A DNA stretch of 20,361 bases from Mesostigma viride (taxonomy: Eukaryota; Streptophyta; Mesostigmatophyceae; Mesostigmatales; Mesostigmataceae): NCBI GenBank assembly GCA_009746045.1, contig RPFO01000217.1:1-20361 (forward strand), written 5' to 3'. The notes below the pieces were generated by a model. That model made no database searches. It was not told the origin of the DNA and was given only the letters and a program-made list of their open reading frames with translations. Below, piece by piece: positions 8,304-16,909 of the stretch; the first letter of the stretch is position 1, and each line of letters begins with the position of its first letter. Position numbers and translations under genes: made by a program.

Positions 8304-8816
8304 TTATTTCTTTTGATAATCTATAGGTTTTTCATAATCAATAGAAGATATGTTTATATCATTCCAATTTGATGGAACTAAAGAATCTTTTGTATATTTA
8401 GAATTTTCTTTCAATTGAAAATTATTGTTTTTCTTTTCTTTTTTTCCTCTTTGATTCAAATTAATGTCGTATTTAGATGGTGGTTGAAATTTAATTATAC
8501 GATTATTACTATTATTTTTGTTTTGTGTGGAAAATAGTGACTTATTGTTTTCTTTAGGAACTCTTAATTTTAAACTTTCTATAATAAAACAAAGTGCAGT
8601 GCCAGTGGACAACATTTGTCCAAAAAGTAAAATAGGGTCTAGTCGCCATCCTTGAAAAATAAGGATTCCTCCAATTAACAGAGCAACTGAAGAAAAAAAA
8701 ATATCATGATCTCTAGAAATTTCAGGTTTGATCGTTCTAGTTATATATAAGAGAATGCCTCCGCACACTACTGCTATTCCTAAGATAGTACTGGGACCAA
8801 ATTCAATATTAATCAT
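8304..8816 (-). CDS. ycf66: Ycf66 membrane protein, left copy
   Basis: Ycf66 is a cyanobacterial and plastid membrane protein of uncertain function, kept in many streptophyte algae, mosses and some ferns. The N-terminal half matches it: INIEFGPSTILGIAVVCGG, then TRTIKPEISRDHDIFFSSV, then ILIFQGWRLDPILLFGQ. Three hydrophobic helices lie at about 10-27, 38-56 and 60-80, followed by an Asn/Lys-rich hydrophilic tail of about 85 residues. The length is 170. It sits alone between trnH and trnL-GAG, with its own 3' hairpin. No Shine-Dalgarno is seen. Confidence 0.9.
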   Translation of the reverse strand: MINIEFGPSTILGIAVVCGGILLYITRTIKPEISRDHDIFFSSVALLIGGILIFQGWRLDPILLFGQMLSTGTALCFIIESLKLRVPKENNKSLFSTQNKNNSNNRIIKFQPPSKYDINLNQRGKKEKKNNNFQLKENSKYTKDSLVPSNWNDINISSIDYEKPIDYQKK

Positions 8817-9011
8817 ATTTAAATTGTTTTTTTTTTATTTTATCACTGTTTTTATCCTTTGAAAATGCAAGTAAATTTTATAAAAATATTATGAAAATTA
8901 AGAAATTTATTAATAATAATAATAGCAATTGATATATTTTGTTTTTACAAGATTACATGTTATTTATTTTTTCTACAAAAAAAAAAGATATTTTTTAAGT
9001 ACTAAATATCT

Positions 9012-9094
9012 TACCTTCGACCGGATTTGAACCGGTAAGCCTTTCGGCACATCGTTCTCAACAATGCGTGTATACCAAATTTCACCACGAAGGC
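9012..9094 (-). tRNA. trnL-GAG: tRNA-Leu(GAG), left copy
   Basis: This is a class II tRNA with a long variable arm (GTGCCGAAAGGCTTA region). The anticodon stem CATTG/CGATG encloses TTGAGAA, giving GAG. Acceptor GCCTTCG pairs with CGAAGGT with discriminator A. trnL-GAG is lacking in most land-plant plastomes but is present in several streptophyte algae. Confidence 0.94.
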
Positions 9095-9204
9095 GATTCT
9101 AAAAAATAATATAAGGAAAAATATTATTTTTTATCATATTTTAAGTACAAGGTTTGATAAATATGAATTTGAATTGATAGATATTAACATAACTACATTG
9201 ACCA

Positions 9205-9280
9205 TTATGTTCTGTTGTAGTTAAGTATTTAGTCTTTCCAATATTGGAAAGACTAAATACTTAACTACAACAGAACATAA
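9205..9280. repeat. Perfect 76-nt palindrome after psbM
   Basis: Bases 9205-9242 are the exact reverse complement of 9243-9280, with no loop bases; the centre is CCAATATTGG. It begins 9 nt after the psbM stop. In RNA it would form a hairpin of up to 38 bp. The likely role is a 3' end or stability element for psbM mRNA, shared with trnL-GAG upstream processing. Because the window is itself palindromic, the 38-nt half occurs four times. Confidence 0.9.
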
Positions 9281-9289
9281 GCATGTTCT

Positions 9290-9385
9290 TTATTTATTAG
9301 TTTGAGCATAAAGAATAATTAAAAAAGCAGTTGGAATAATAATAAATAAAGCTGTAGCCATTAATGCAAGAATATTTGTTTCCAT
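9290..9385 (-). CDS. psbM: Photosystem II protein M, left copy
   Basis: PsbM is a single-helix subunit at the photosystem II dimer interface. The 31-residue product [17 protein letters not shown]... continues [14 protein letters not shown], close to the family (M-E-x-N-I-L-A...TALF...PTAFLxI-Y). One transmembrane helix spans about 5-25. It is too short for routine ORF finding. TTGACA about 130 nt upstream (9515-9520) could be a -35 box, but the -10 match is poor. The strong palindrome follows directly. Confidence 0.96.
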   Translation of the reverse strand: METNILALMATALFIIIPTAFLIILYAQTNK

Positions 9386-9548
9386 GATTTGATAATTCCA
9401 AATTATAAATAATTGTGTTTATGAATCTTTAAATTCATAAATTAAATGAAAAAAACATTCATATATCTAATCTAAATTTAAACTCATTTATTCTTTGAAA
9501 ACTGAATTAAGTTATGTCAAAGAATAAAATATGACCAAGGCATAATTA

Positions 9549-9630
9549 TGAGCGGGGAGGGACTCGAACCCTCATGGCCGAAGCCGCCACATTTTGAGTG
9601 TGGTGCGTCTACCAATTCCGCCACACGCCC
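9549..9630 (-). tRNA. trnL-CAA: tRNA-Leu(CAA), left copy
   Basis: This is a class II tRNA; the loop CTCAAAA gives CAA and the variable arm is CGGCTTCGGCC. Acceptor GGGCGTG against CCCGCTC pairs except for T6 with C67. It follows ndhB on the same strand, as in land plants. Confidence 0.95.
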
Positions 9631-9658
9631 AATGGATCAAATCAATGCAGATGCGCAA

Positions 9659-9687
9659 AATATACACCGAATCCTTCTACTATGCAA
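9659..9687 (-). promoter_or_regulatory. Promoter of trnL-CAA
   Basis: On the minus strand, TTGCAT and TATATT are 17 nt apart, with TG before the -10 box. The expected start is about 20 nt before the tRNA. The -35 box sits in the loop of a 9-bp inverted repeat (CGAATCCTT / AAGGATTCG). Confidence 0.5.
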
Positions 9688-9814
9688 GAAAAGGATTCGA
9701 TATTTTTTTACTATACATCTTACTGTTTATCCACATGAAAAAAATCAGTTACTAATTATTAAAGATAACATATTAAATAATATATTCATTTTAATAAATA
9801 ATTCTATATTATAG

Positions 9815-10735
9815 TTATATTGCCATTAACCAAGAACTATCTATGACTGTTTGTTGAGCAATAGAAATAATAGGATTTACAAAAATTCCAGAAATTGTAG
9901 TTCCTATAACACATATAAGAATACTTACTTCTATTGGAGTGATATCTTTTATAGACCATCTTTTTTGACTATAATTTTTTATAGCAAAAGAAACTTCTGG
10001 AGATTCTTTGATGATCATCATTTTTATTATTTTTATATAATAAAAAATAGAAATAACACTAGTTAATAAACCTACAAAAACTAATAAGTAAGATCCAGCT
10101 TCCCAGCCAGCCCAAAATAAATATAATTTTCCAAAAAAACCACCAAAAGGTGGAATACCACCTAACGACAATAAGCAAATACTTAAACATAAGGCTAATA
10201 TAGGATCTTTTAGATATAAACCTCCATAATCCCTAATTTGATCACTACCCGTTTTCAAACTAAATAAAATTACACATGCAAAAGCTCCTAAATTCATAAA
10301 TAGGTAAATTAACATGTATACTAACATACTAGAATAACCATTTATATTTCCCGCAAGTAATCCTACTAATAAAAAACCTGCTTGAGCAATTGATGAATAT
10401 CCTAGCATACGTTTAATATTTGTTTGACTAATAGCAATGATATTACCAATAGCCATGCTTAAAATAGCTAATATTTGAAAGATATTATGCCACTCGTTTA
10501 TAATGTATGGAAATAAAATAGTCATTATTCTTGTAGCTAACATTAATCCTGCTGCTTTAGAACTAACAGATAAAAAAGCTACGACAGGAGTTGGTGCTCC
10601 TTCATACACATCTGGAGCCCATTGATGAAAGGGAGCTGCAGCTATTTTGAAAGATATTCCTACAATAATTAATGCTAGTGCTACTAAAGATGCCAATGAA
10701 TTACCATTCTGATCTTTAATCAAATTTGCTGCTAT
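9815..10735 (-). CDS. ndhB: NDH complex subunit B, 3' part, left copy (5' truncated at fold-back)
   Basis: NdhB (NuoN/ND2-like) is a large proton-channel subunit in the NDH membrane arm. The 306 residues here correspond to the C-terminal three-fifths of a protein of about 500. Conserved blocks include APFHQWAPDVYEG, PTPVVAFLSVSSKAAG, IKRMLGYSSIAQAGF and SLGGIPPFGGFFGKLYLFW. VYEG runs straight into APTPVVAF, so the intron found here in land plants is absent. The true 5' end is missing: upstream of 10735 the frame runs into the spacer and the opposite arm, giving a chimeric N-terminus (LLFHEFLCDH) that is not NdhB. It is followed by trnL-CAA. Confidence 0.96.
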   Translation of the reverse strand: MAANLIKDQNGNSLASLVALALIIVGISFKIAAAPFHQWAPDVYEGAPTPVVAFLSVSSKAAGLMLATRIMTILFPYIINEWHNIFQILAILSMAIGNIIAISQTNIKRMLGYSSIAQAGFLLVGLLAGNINGYSSMLVYMLIYLFMNLGAFACVILFSLKTGSDQIRDYGGLYLKDPILALCLSICLLSLGGIPPFGGFFGKLYLFWAGWEAGSYLLVFVGLLTSVISIFYYIKIIKMMIIKESPEVSFAIKNYSQKRWSIKDITPIEVSILICVIGTTISGIFVNPIISIAQQTVIDSSWLMAI

Positions 10736-11682
10736 CTCATGGTCACATAGAAATTCATGAAATAGCAGCAAATTTGATTAAAGATCAGAATGGTAATTCA
10801 TTGGCATCTTTAGTAGCACTAGCATTAATTATTGTAGGAATATCTTTCAAAATAGCTGCAGCTCCCTTTCATCAATGGGCTCCAGATGTGTATGAAGGAG
10901 CACCAACTCCTGTCGTAGCTTTTTTATCTGTTAGTTCTAAAGCAGCAGGATTAATGTTAGCTACAAGAATAATGACTATTTTATTTCCATACATTATAAA
11001 CGAGTGGCATAATATCTTTCAAATATTAGCTATTTTAAGCATGGCTATTGGTAATATCATTGCTATTAGTCAAACAAATATTAAACGTATGCTAGGATAT
11101 TCATCAATTGCTCAAGCAGGTTTTTTATTAGTAGGATTACTTGCGGGAAATATAAATGGTTATTCTAGTATGTTAGTATACATGTTAATTTACCTATTTA
11201 TGAATTTAGGAGCTTTTGCATGTGTAATTTTATTTAGTTTGAAAACGGGTAGTGATCAAATTAGGGATTATGGAGGTTTATATCTAAAAGATCCTATATT
11301 AGCCTTATGTTTAAGTATTTGCTTATTGTCGTTAGGTGGTATTCCACCTTTTGGTGGTTTTTTTGGAAAATTATATTTATTTTGGGCTGGCTGGGAAGCT
11401 GGATCTTACTTATTAGTTTTTGTAGGTTTATTAACTAGTGTTATTTCTATTTTTTATTATATAAAAATAATAAAAATGATGATCATCAAAGAATCTCCAG
11501 AAGTTTCTTTTGCTATAAAAAATTATAGTCAAAAAAGATGGTCTATAAAAGATATCACTCCAATAGAAGTAAGTATTCTTATATGTGTTATAGGAACTAC
11601 AATTTCTGGAATTTTTGTAAATCCTATTATTTCTATTGCTCAACAAACAGTCATAGATAGTTCTTGGTTAATGGCAATATAA
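10735..11682 (+). CDS. ndhB: NDH complex subunit B, 3' part, right copy (5' truncated)
   Basis: Same C-terminal NdhB segment as the left copy, with about nine more genuine codons from the spacer (S-H-G-H-I-E-I-H-E before I-A-A-N-L). These align with the G-E-I-E-L-Q-E-I stretch of land-plant NdhB, which shows that this arm carries the original continuation. About 190 N-terminal residues are still missing. The TTG at 10726 and the codons before 10735 come from the joined left arm, so they are not a real start. The frame stays open to TAA 11680-11682. Confidence 0.96.
   Translation, partial: SHGHIEIHEIAANLIKDQNGNSLASLVALALIIVGISFKIAAAPFHQWAPDVYEGAPTPVVAFLSVSSKAAGLMLATRIMTILFPYIINEWHNIFQILAILSMAIGNIIAISQTNIKRMLGYSSIAQAGFLLVGLLAGNINGYSSMLVYMLIYLFMNLGAFACVILFSLKTGSDQIRDYGGLYLKDPILALCLSICLLSLGGIPPFGGFFGKLYLFWAGWEAGSYLLVFVGLLTSVISIFYYIKIIKMMIIKESPEVSFAIKNYSQKRWSIKDITPIEVSILICVIGTTISGIFVNPIISIAQQTVIDSSWLMAI
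10736..10761. other. 26-nt spacer at the centre of the inverted duplication
   Basis: The left arm ends GCTGCTAT (10735) and the right arm begins ATAGCAGC (10762). The 26 bases between are not self-complementary. Read on the plus strand they continue the right-arm ndhB frame as S-H-G-H-I-E-I-H-E, resembling the E-I-E-L-x-E-I stretch of plant NdhB, so the spacer belongs to the right-arm gene and the left arm was joined to it. Confidence 0.85.
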
Positions 11683-11809
11683 CTATAATATAGAATTATT
11701 TATTAAAATGAATATATTATTTAATATGTTATCTTTAATAATTAGTAACTGATTTTTTTCATGTGGATAAACAGTAAGATGTATAGTAAAAAAATATCGA
11801 ATCCTTTTC

Positions 11810-11838
11810 TTGCATAGTAGAAGGATTCGGTGTATATT
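11810..11838 (+). promoter_or_regulatory. Promoter of trnL-CAA (right)
   Basis: TTGCAT 11810-11815, 17-nt spacer, TATATT 11833-11838 with TG before it. The inverted repeat 11798-11806 / 11821-11829 brackets the -35 box and could also end the ndhB transcript. Confidence 0.5.
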
Positions 11839-11866
11839 TTGCGCATCTGCATTGATTTGATCCATT

Positions 11867-11948
11867 GGGCGTGTGGCGGAATTGGTAGACGCACCACACT
11901 CAAAATGTGGCGGCTTCGGCCATGAGGGTTCGAGTCCCTCCCCGCTCA
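11867..11948 (+). tRNA. trnL-CAA: tRNA-Leu(CAA), right copy
   Basis: Identical to the left copy: 82 nt, CAA anticodon, long variable arm, T6-C67 acceptor mismatch. It lies 184 nt after ndhB. Confidence 0.95.
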
Positions 11949-12111
11949 TAATTATGCCTTGGTCATATTTTATTCTTTGACATAACTTAATTCAGTTTTC
12001 AAAGAATAAATGAGTTTAAATTTAGATTAGATATATGAATGTTTTTTTCATTTAATTTATGAATTTAAAGATTCATAAACACAATTATTTATAATTTGGA
12101 ATTATCAAATC

Positions 12112-12207
12112 ATGGAAACAAATATTCTTGCATTAATGGCTACAGCTTTATTTATTATTATTCCAACTGCTTTTTTAATTATTCTTTATGCTCAAACTAA
12201 TAAATAA
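12112..12207 (+). CDS. psbM: Photosystem II protein M, right copy
   Basis: Identical 31-residue PsbM, ATG 12112 to TAA 12205-12207. A possible -35 box TTGACA is at 11977-11982; no good -10 follows at the right distance and no Shine-Dalgarno is seen. Confidence 0.96.
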   Translation: METNILALMATALFIIIPTAFLIILYAQTNK

Positions 12208-12216
12208 AGAACATGC

Positions 12217-12292
12217 TTATGTTCTGTTGTAGTTAAGTATTTAGTCTTTCCAATATTGGAAAGACTAAATACTTAACTACAACAGAACATAA
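12217..12292. repeat. Perfect 76-nt palindrome after psbM (right)
   Basis: Bases 12217-12254 are the exact reverse complement of 12255-12292. It begins 9 nt after psbM and ends 110 nt before trnL-GAG. It is expected to form a hairpin of up to 38 bp in RNA. Confidence 0.9.
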
Positions 12293-12402
12293 TGGTCAAT
12301 GTAGTTATGTTAATATCTATCAATTCAAATTCATATTTATCAAACCTTGTACTTAAAATATGATAAAAAATAATATTTTTCCTTATATTATTTTTTAGAA
12401 TC

Positions 12403-12485
12403 GCCTTCGTGGTGAAATTTGGTATACACGCATTGTTGAGAACGATGTGCCGAAAGGCTTACCGGTTCAAATCCGGTCGAAGGTA
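12403..12485 (+). tRNA. trnL-GAG: tRNA-Leu(GAG), right copy
   Basis: Identical to the left copy; TATATT at 12384-12389 could be a -10 box, but no matching -35 box is clear. Confidence 0.94.
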
Positions 12486-12680
12486 AGATATTTAGTACTT
12501 AAAAAATATCTTTTTTTTTTGTAGAAAAAATAAATAACATGTAATCTTGTAAAAACAAAATATATCAATTGCTATTATTATTATTAATAAATTTCTTAAT
12601 TTTCATAATATTTTTATAAAATTTACTTGCATTTTCAAAGGATAAAAACAGTGATAAAATAAAAAAAAAACAATTTAAAT

Positions 12681-13193
12681 ATGATTAATATTGAATTTGG
12701 TCCCAGTACTATCTTAGGAATAGCAGTAGTGTGCGGAGGCATTCTCTTATATATAACTAGAACGATCAAACCTGAAATTTCTAGAGATCATGATATTTTT
12801 TTTTCTTCAGTTGCTCTGTTAATTGGAGGAATCCTTATTTTTCAAGGATGGCGACTAGACCCTATTTTACTTTTTGGACAAATGTTGTCCACTGGCACTG
12901 CACTTTGTTTTATTATAGAAAGTTTAAAATTAAGAGTTCCTAAAGAAAACAATAAGTCACTATTTTCCACACAAAACAAAAATAATAGTAATAATCGTAT
13001 AATTAAATTTCAACCACCATCTAAATACGACATTAATTTGAATCAAAGAGGAAAAAAAGAAAAGAAAAACAATAATTTTCAATTGAAAGAAAATTCTAAA
13101 TATACAAAAGATTCTTTAGTTCCATCAAATTGGAATGATATAAACATATCTTCTATTGATTATGAAAAACCTATAGATTATCAAAAGAAATAA
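12681..13193 (+). CDS. ycf66: Ycf66 membrane protein, right copy
   Basis: Same 170-residue protein as the left copy: three N-terminal helices, then an Asn/Lys-rich tail. TTGTAG followed 17 nt later by TAATCT, about 140 nt upstream, is a weak promoter candidate. Confidence 0.9.
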   Translation: MINIEFGPSTILGIAVVCGGILLYITRTIKPEISRDHDIFFSSVALLIGGILIFQGWRLDPILLFGQMLSTGTALCFIIESLKLRVPKENNKSLFSTQNKNNSNNRIIKFQPPSKYDINLNQRGKKEKKNNNFQLKENSKYTKDSLVPSNWNDINISSIDYEKPIDYQKK

Positions 13194-13274
13194 ATACAAC
13201 TAATTTTCATGATCAATTCAAACGATATTTATGACTATTTATATAAATTACATAATATTCAAATATGGATGCTT

Positions 13275-13308
13275 TTTTTCCACACAAGTATAAAAATGTG
13301 TGGAAAAA
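13275..13308 (+). terminator. Hairpin after ycf66 (right)
   Basis: 12-bp perfect stem with a 10-nt loop and U-rich flanks, 81 nt after the stop. Nothing else is visible in 13194-13555. Confidence 0.65.
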
Positions 13309-13555
13309 TTCTCAAAATATAAACCTCACATATATTGTATTGTTAAAATAAATTGAAAATTGATTGATCGAGATCTTAAAAAAGAATAAGCAACAAACAT
13401 ATGGAGAATTTATTTAAATAAATTTCATTTATTTATGCATATAAAATTTACTATCAATTAATAAAATGGTAATAAATGTAAATTATTATTTTTATAACTT
13501 TCAAAACCTAAAAACATATAATTTTATATTAATCAATTTAAAAAACTAGACTAAT

Positions 13556-13583
13556 TTGTTAATGAATGTTATATTTGTATAAA
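13556..13583 (+). promoter_or_regulatory. Candidate promoter of trnH (right)
   Basis: TTGTTA 13556-13561, 16-nt spacer, TATAAA 13578-13583, 7 nt before the tRNA. Confidence 0.4.
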
Positions 13584-13590
13584 AAAGTAT

Positions 13591-13664
13591 GGCGGGCGTG
13601 GCCAAGTGGTAAGGCAAAGGATTGTGACTCCTTTATTCGCGGGTTCGAACCCCGTCGTTCGCCC
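13591..13664 (+). tRNA. trnH-GUG: tRNA-His(GUG), right copy
   Basis: Identical to the left copy; GUG anticodon in TTGTGAC, discriminator C. Confidence 0.97.
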
Positions 13665-13693
13665 TTTCTTTATAAAAAATTTTTTGTAAATTG

Positions 13694-13760
13694 ATAAATT
13701 TGAAAAATACTAATAGTTATAAAAATCATCATTATAACTATTAGTATTTTTCAAATTTAT
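13694..13760. terminator. 28-bp hairpin between trnH and ndhC (right)
   Basis: Perfect 28-bp stem with an 11-nt loop, 29 nt after trnH and 140 nt before ndhC. Confidence 0.75.
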
Positions 13761-13900
13761 TAGTTTATTAGATTGTGTTTCATACTATAGTCAAGTAAAT
13801 TCTTATTATATAATGGCCTTTTTTGTAAGCTAGTTGTACAATTTAATCAAATAAAAAAATTATTTTTTATTCTATAAAAAATATGATTGGATAAAATAAT

Positions 13901-14263
13901 ATGTTTATTCTTGAAGGATATGATTCATTTGTTGTATTTTTTATCGTTGCTTGCTTAGTACCCATATTAGCACTTTCCGGTTCCAAATTAATTAGACCAA
14001 AATTAAGCGGAATTGAGAAAAAAATGACTTATGAATCAGGAATTGAACCAATGGGTGAAGCTTGGGTCCAATTCAACATACGTTATTATATGTTTGCTTT
14101 AATTTTTGTAATTTTTGATGTAGAAACTTTATTTTTATATCCGTGGGCCATTGTATTTAAAGACTTAGGAATAACAGCTTTTCTAGAAACTTTGATTTTT
14201 TTATCTATTTTAATTATAGGCTTAGTATACGCTTGGCGAAAAGGAGCTTTAGAATGGTCATAA
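13901..14263 (+). CDS. ndhC: NDH complex subunit C, right copy
   Basis: Same 120-residue, three-helix protein as the left copy, with YESGIEPMG and [12 protein letters not shown]. It overlaps ndhK by 10 nt (ATGGTCATAA region). Confidence 0.97.
   Translation: MFILEGYDSFVVFFIVACLVPILALSGSKLIRPKLSGIEKKMTYESGIEPMGEAWVQFNIRYYMFALIFVIFDVETLFLYPWAIVFKDLGITAFLETLIFLSILIIGLVYAWRKGALEWS
14241..14246 (+). promoter_or_regulatory. Ribosome binding site of ndhK (right)
   Basis: AAGGAG, 7 nt before ATG 14254, within ndhC. Confidence 0.7.
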
Positions 14264-14997
14264 AATCTGTAGGAATAGAATCAGACAAAAATAGTGATAC
14301 TAATGAAAGACTAATTAATTACAATATAGAAAAACCTCAAGTTACACAAAATGTATCTAATCAATTGATATTAACAACACTTAACGATTTATATAACTGG
14401 GCTAGGCTTTCAAGTCTATGGCCTTTATTATATGGTACAAGTTGTTGTTTTATTGAATTTGCATGTTTATTAGGATCTAGATTTGATTTTGATCGTTTTG
14501 GTCTTGTGCCTAGATGTAGTCCAAGACAAGCTGATTTAATTATTACAGCTGGAACTGTTACTATGAAAATGGCTCCTTCTTTAGTAAGACTTTATGAACA
14601 AATGCCAGAACCTAAATATGTTATTGCAATGGGCGCATGTACAATTACTGGTGGTATGTTTAGTACAGATTCATATAGTACTGTAAGAGGAGTAGATAAA
14701 TTAATACCTGTAGATGTTTATTTACCAGGTTGTCCTCCAAAACCAGAAGCTATAATAGATGCAGTAATCAAATTACGCAAAAAAGTAGCTCAAGAAAATT
14801 TAGTAGAAAGAGGTAAACTAGCACAAACACATCGCTATCATAGTATTAAACATGAACTAACATTATCCTCTCCTGTATATACAGGTAAGTACTTAAATAG
14901 TTCTGCACGTCAAACTCCACCTAGAAGTCTTTCCGAAGCAACTGGAGTCCCTGTAAATTTAATTTTTGAAATGACTAAAAAGAATGCAATTAAATAA
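14254..14997 (+). CDS. ndhK: NDH complex subunit K, right copy
   Basis: Same 247-residue protein as the left copy, with cluster N2 ligands C64, C65, C129 and C160. Start set at ATG 14254 by the AAGGAG; the longer reading from TTG 14233 would lie inside ndhC. Confidence 0.97.
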   Translation: MVIKSVGIESDKNSDTNERLINYNIEKPQVTQNVSNQLILTTLNDLYNWARLSSLWPLLYGTSCCFIEFACLLGSRFDFDRFGLVPRCSPRQADLIITAGTVTMKMAPSLVRLYEQMPEPKYVIAMGACTITGGMFSTDSYSTVRGVDKLIPVDVYLPGCPPKPEAIIDAVIKLRKKVAQENLVERGKLAQTHRYHSIKHELTLSSPVYTGKYLNSSARQTPPRSLSEATGVPVNLIFEMTKKNAIK

Positions 14998-15529
14998 TGA
15001 TGCTATGGCACAATTAGAAAATAATTCTACACTATTAGTTAGAGAAAATGAATTAAAAGGTTTAGTAAGCAATTGGCTTATCGAAATGAAATTAATGCAT
15101 AGACCTTTAGGTTTTGATTACCAAGGTGTAGAAACTTTAGAAGTAAAAGCTCAAAATTTAACATCTGTCGCGATTGCTTTATATGCATATGGATTTAATT
15201 ATCTTAGATCTCAATGTGCATATGATGTATCACCAGGAGGAGATTTAGCTAGTGTATATCATTTAACAAAAGTAGATGATAATGCAGACCAACCTCAAGA
15301 AGTATGTATTAAAGTTTTTGTTCCTAGAACTAAACCAATAATACCTTCAGTATTTTGGATATGGAAAACAGCAGATTTTCAAGAAAGAGAATCTTATGAT
15401 ATGTTTGGTATTTATTATGAAGGTCATCCTCATTTGAAACGTATTTTAATGCCAGAACATTGGATAGGTTGGCCATTGCGTAAAGATTATATTACGCCTG
15501 ATTTTTATGAATTACAAGATGCATATTAA
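14984..15529 (+). CDS. ndhJ: NDH complex subunit J, right copy
   Basis: Same 181-residue protein as the left copy. It overlaps ndhK by 14 nt from ATG 14984; ATG 15005 would give a length closer to land plants. Last gene of the ndhC-ndhK-ndhJ unit. Confidence 0.97.
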   Translation: MQLNNDAMAQLENNSTLLVRENELKGLVSNWLIEMKLMHRPLGFDYQGVETLEVKAQNLTSVAIALYAYGFNYLRSQCAYDVSPGGDLASVYHLTKVDDNADQPQEVCIKVFVPRTKPIIPSVFWIWKTADFQERESYDMFGIYYEGHPHLKRILMPEHWIGWPLRKDYITPDFYELQDAY

Positions 15530-16000
15530 TATGTCAAATGTAGTTTGATTGACAAAATTTTTTTTTAAATACGAAAAATAAATACTAAAATATTTAATAA
15601 AATTTTTTCTTATAAGCATCTTTGAAAGAGAAAAAAATATTTTTTCTGACTACTCTTCATACAATATCAAAACTTGAATATAAATTTTAAGCAAAAAAAA
15701 ATAGTTTTTATAAAAATTTTATTTGAATAAAAAATTAAAATTTTTTTAATTTTCTATTTTTTAATCATTGTTACATGCGTTTTATCAGTTTTAAAATCAA
15801 ATTAAAATGTTTTTTTGGTATATCTTCAATTAAATAAAAAAAGTATAACAAGAAAACATTTTAAAGTTGAGGAAGATAGTTAATAATCAATACATATTAT
15901 TACTATTATTTAAAAATAGTAAACTTTATTTCTTCGTTCATTAGAGGAATATATCTTTTGAAATTTATAAACAGATCTACTATAATATCTTTTTTTCATT

Positions 16001-16106
16001 GACTCTATTAAGTTAAAAGGGAATAAGCATTTTTTGTTTAGGGAAGTCTGTCAAAAACTAAGTTCAGTATTCTCGATTTGTATTCTTCTTTCTATTTAAT
16101 AGAGTC
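16001..16106 (+). ncRNA. Structured locus after ndhJ (right)
   Basis: Closing stem GACTCTATTAA / TTAATAGAGTC, inner pairing AAAAGGGAATA with TATTCTTCTTT, then TTTTTT at 16107-16112. It is on the same strand as the ndh operon, 471 nt after ndhJ. The rest of 15530-16238 shows only A/T-rich spacer. Confidence 0.35.
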
Positions 16107-16238
16107 TTTTTTGTGGAATTTATTTTTGTAGTTTTTAAAATTTTTATTGAATCTACAATGACTTTTCTTTAAATAATTTATAAAGATAAGTTTTCAATTC
16201 ATAATTATATTTATTATGTAATTAATTTCTTAATATTT

Positions 16239-16454
16239 TTATAAAGTAATAAATAAAGCACAATGACTACTTAAAAATAATATAATTGAAATCCACTTAA
16301 TGATAGACAAAGTAGATATATTTTCTTGCCAATTAAGCAAAATTTTTTTATTTTTCATTATTTTTGAAAACGTATCAACTTTCGGAAGCATTATAAAAAC
16401 TATAGTTAAAAGCGAAGATATTAAACGTACACTATTAATAATAATAGGACTCAT
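16239..16454 (-). CDS. SecG/Ycf47-like small membrane protein, right copy
   Basis: Same 71-residue two-helix ORF as the left copy; name tentative for the reasons given there. Confidence 0.45.
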   Translation of the reverse strand: MSPIIINSVRLISSLLTIVFIMLPKVDTFSKIMKNKKILLNWQENISTLSIIKWISIILFLSSHCALFITL

Positions 16455-16909
16455 AGTTATTTTTTTTAGTAAATAAAAAGTAGATTTAATATAATTAGGT
16501 TCTTATTTAAGAAAATTTATACATAGAATTATAAACAAAAGATTCCAAAAAAGAATTTAGTTTCTTGCTTTGCGAATTTCAAATTGTGCTTGGATTTGAT
16601 TTTTCCCCGATAGCACATCAATTTTCTTTGTTAAATAATTAATATTTTTCCTTGTAAATTAATTAGTATTAATTTTTTTTCAGAAATGAAATCAAGAGAG
16701 CTTTTCCGATAAAAATTCTTTTGCTCGAAAAAAAACAAAAAACATATAATGGGGTTAATCGGCATAAGTGCACTTTGTTTTTATTCACCAATTTTTATCC
16801 TGACTGTGTATGGTTTTTGGTTCTAAGGTTCGACTGTACTAATTGTCATGGGTATATTTAGTAGAGAAGAGGCTTATTTTTCTGGAATATTAAAAATTTC
16901 TATTTGTAC

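Larger units (their letters stand above)
1141..10735 (+). repeat. Left arm of window-wide inverted duplication
   Basis: This arm is the reverse complement of 10762-20361. Pairing follows x + x' = 21497 from the centre out to at least tilS, then drifts by a few bases through small indels (trnK coordinates sum to 21495; the outermost bases, 1141 and 20361, sum to 21502). It holds trnfM, rps16, odpB, trnK, tilS, trnF, a SecG-like ORF, ndhJ, ndhK, ndhC, trnH, ycf66, trnL-GAG, psbM, trnL-CAA and the 3' part of ndhB. It contains no rRNA genes, so it is not the usual plastid inverted repeat. Confidence 0.97.

Noticed and set aside
9548-9814. 88-codon ORF over trnL-CAA (and its mirror 11683-11949)
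   Set aside because: It reads through the antisense of a tRNA and A/T-rich spacer.
9851-10066. 71-codon ORF antisense to ndhB (mirror 11431-11646)
   Set aside because: Shadow of a conserved gene, with low-complexity Asn/Tyr/Phe composition.
1141-10735. Transposon or integron with long inverted termini
   Set aside because: No transposase or integrase, and the arms are ordinary plastid genes in conserved order.
10726-10761. TTG starts and N-termini of the two 318-codon ndhB frames
   Set aside because: The frames begin in the opposite arm or spacer; LLFHEFLCDH is a joint product and not an NdhB N-terminus.
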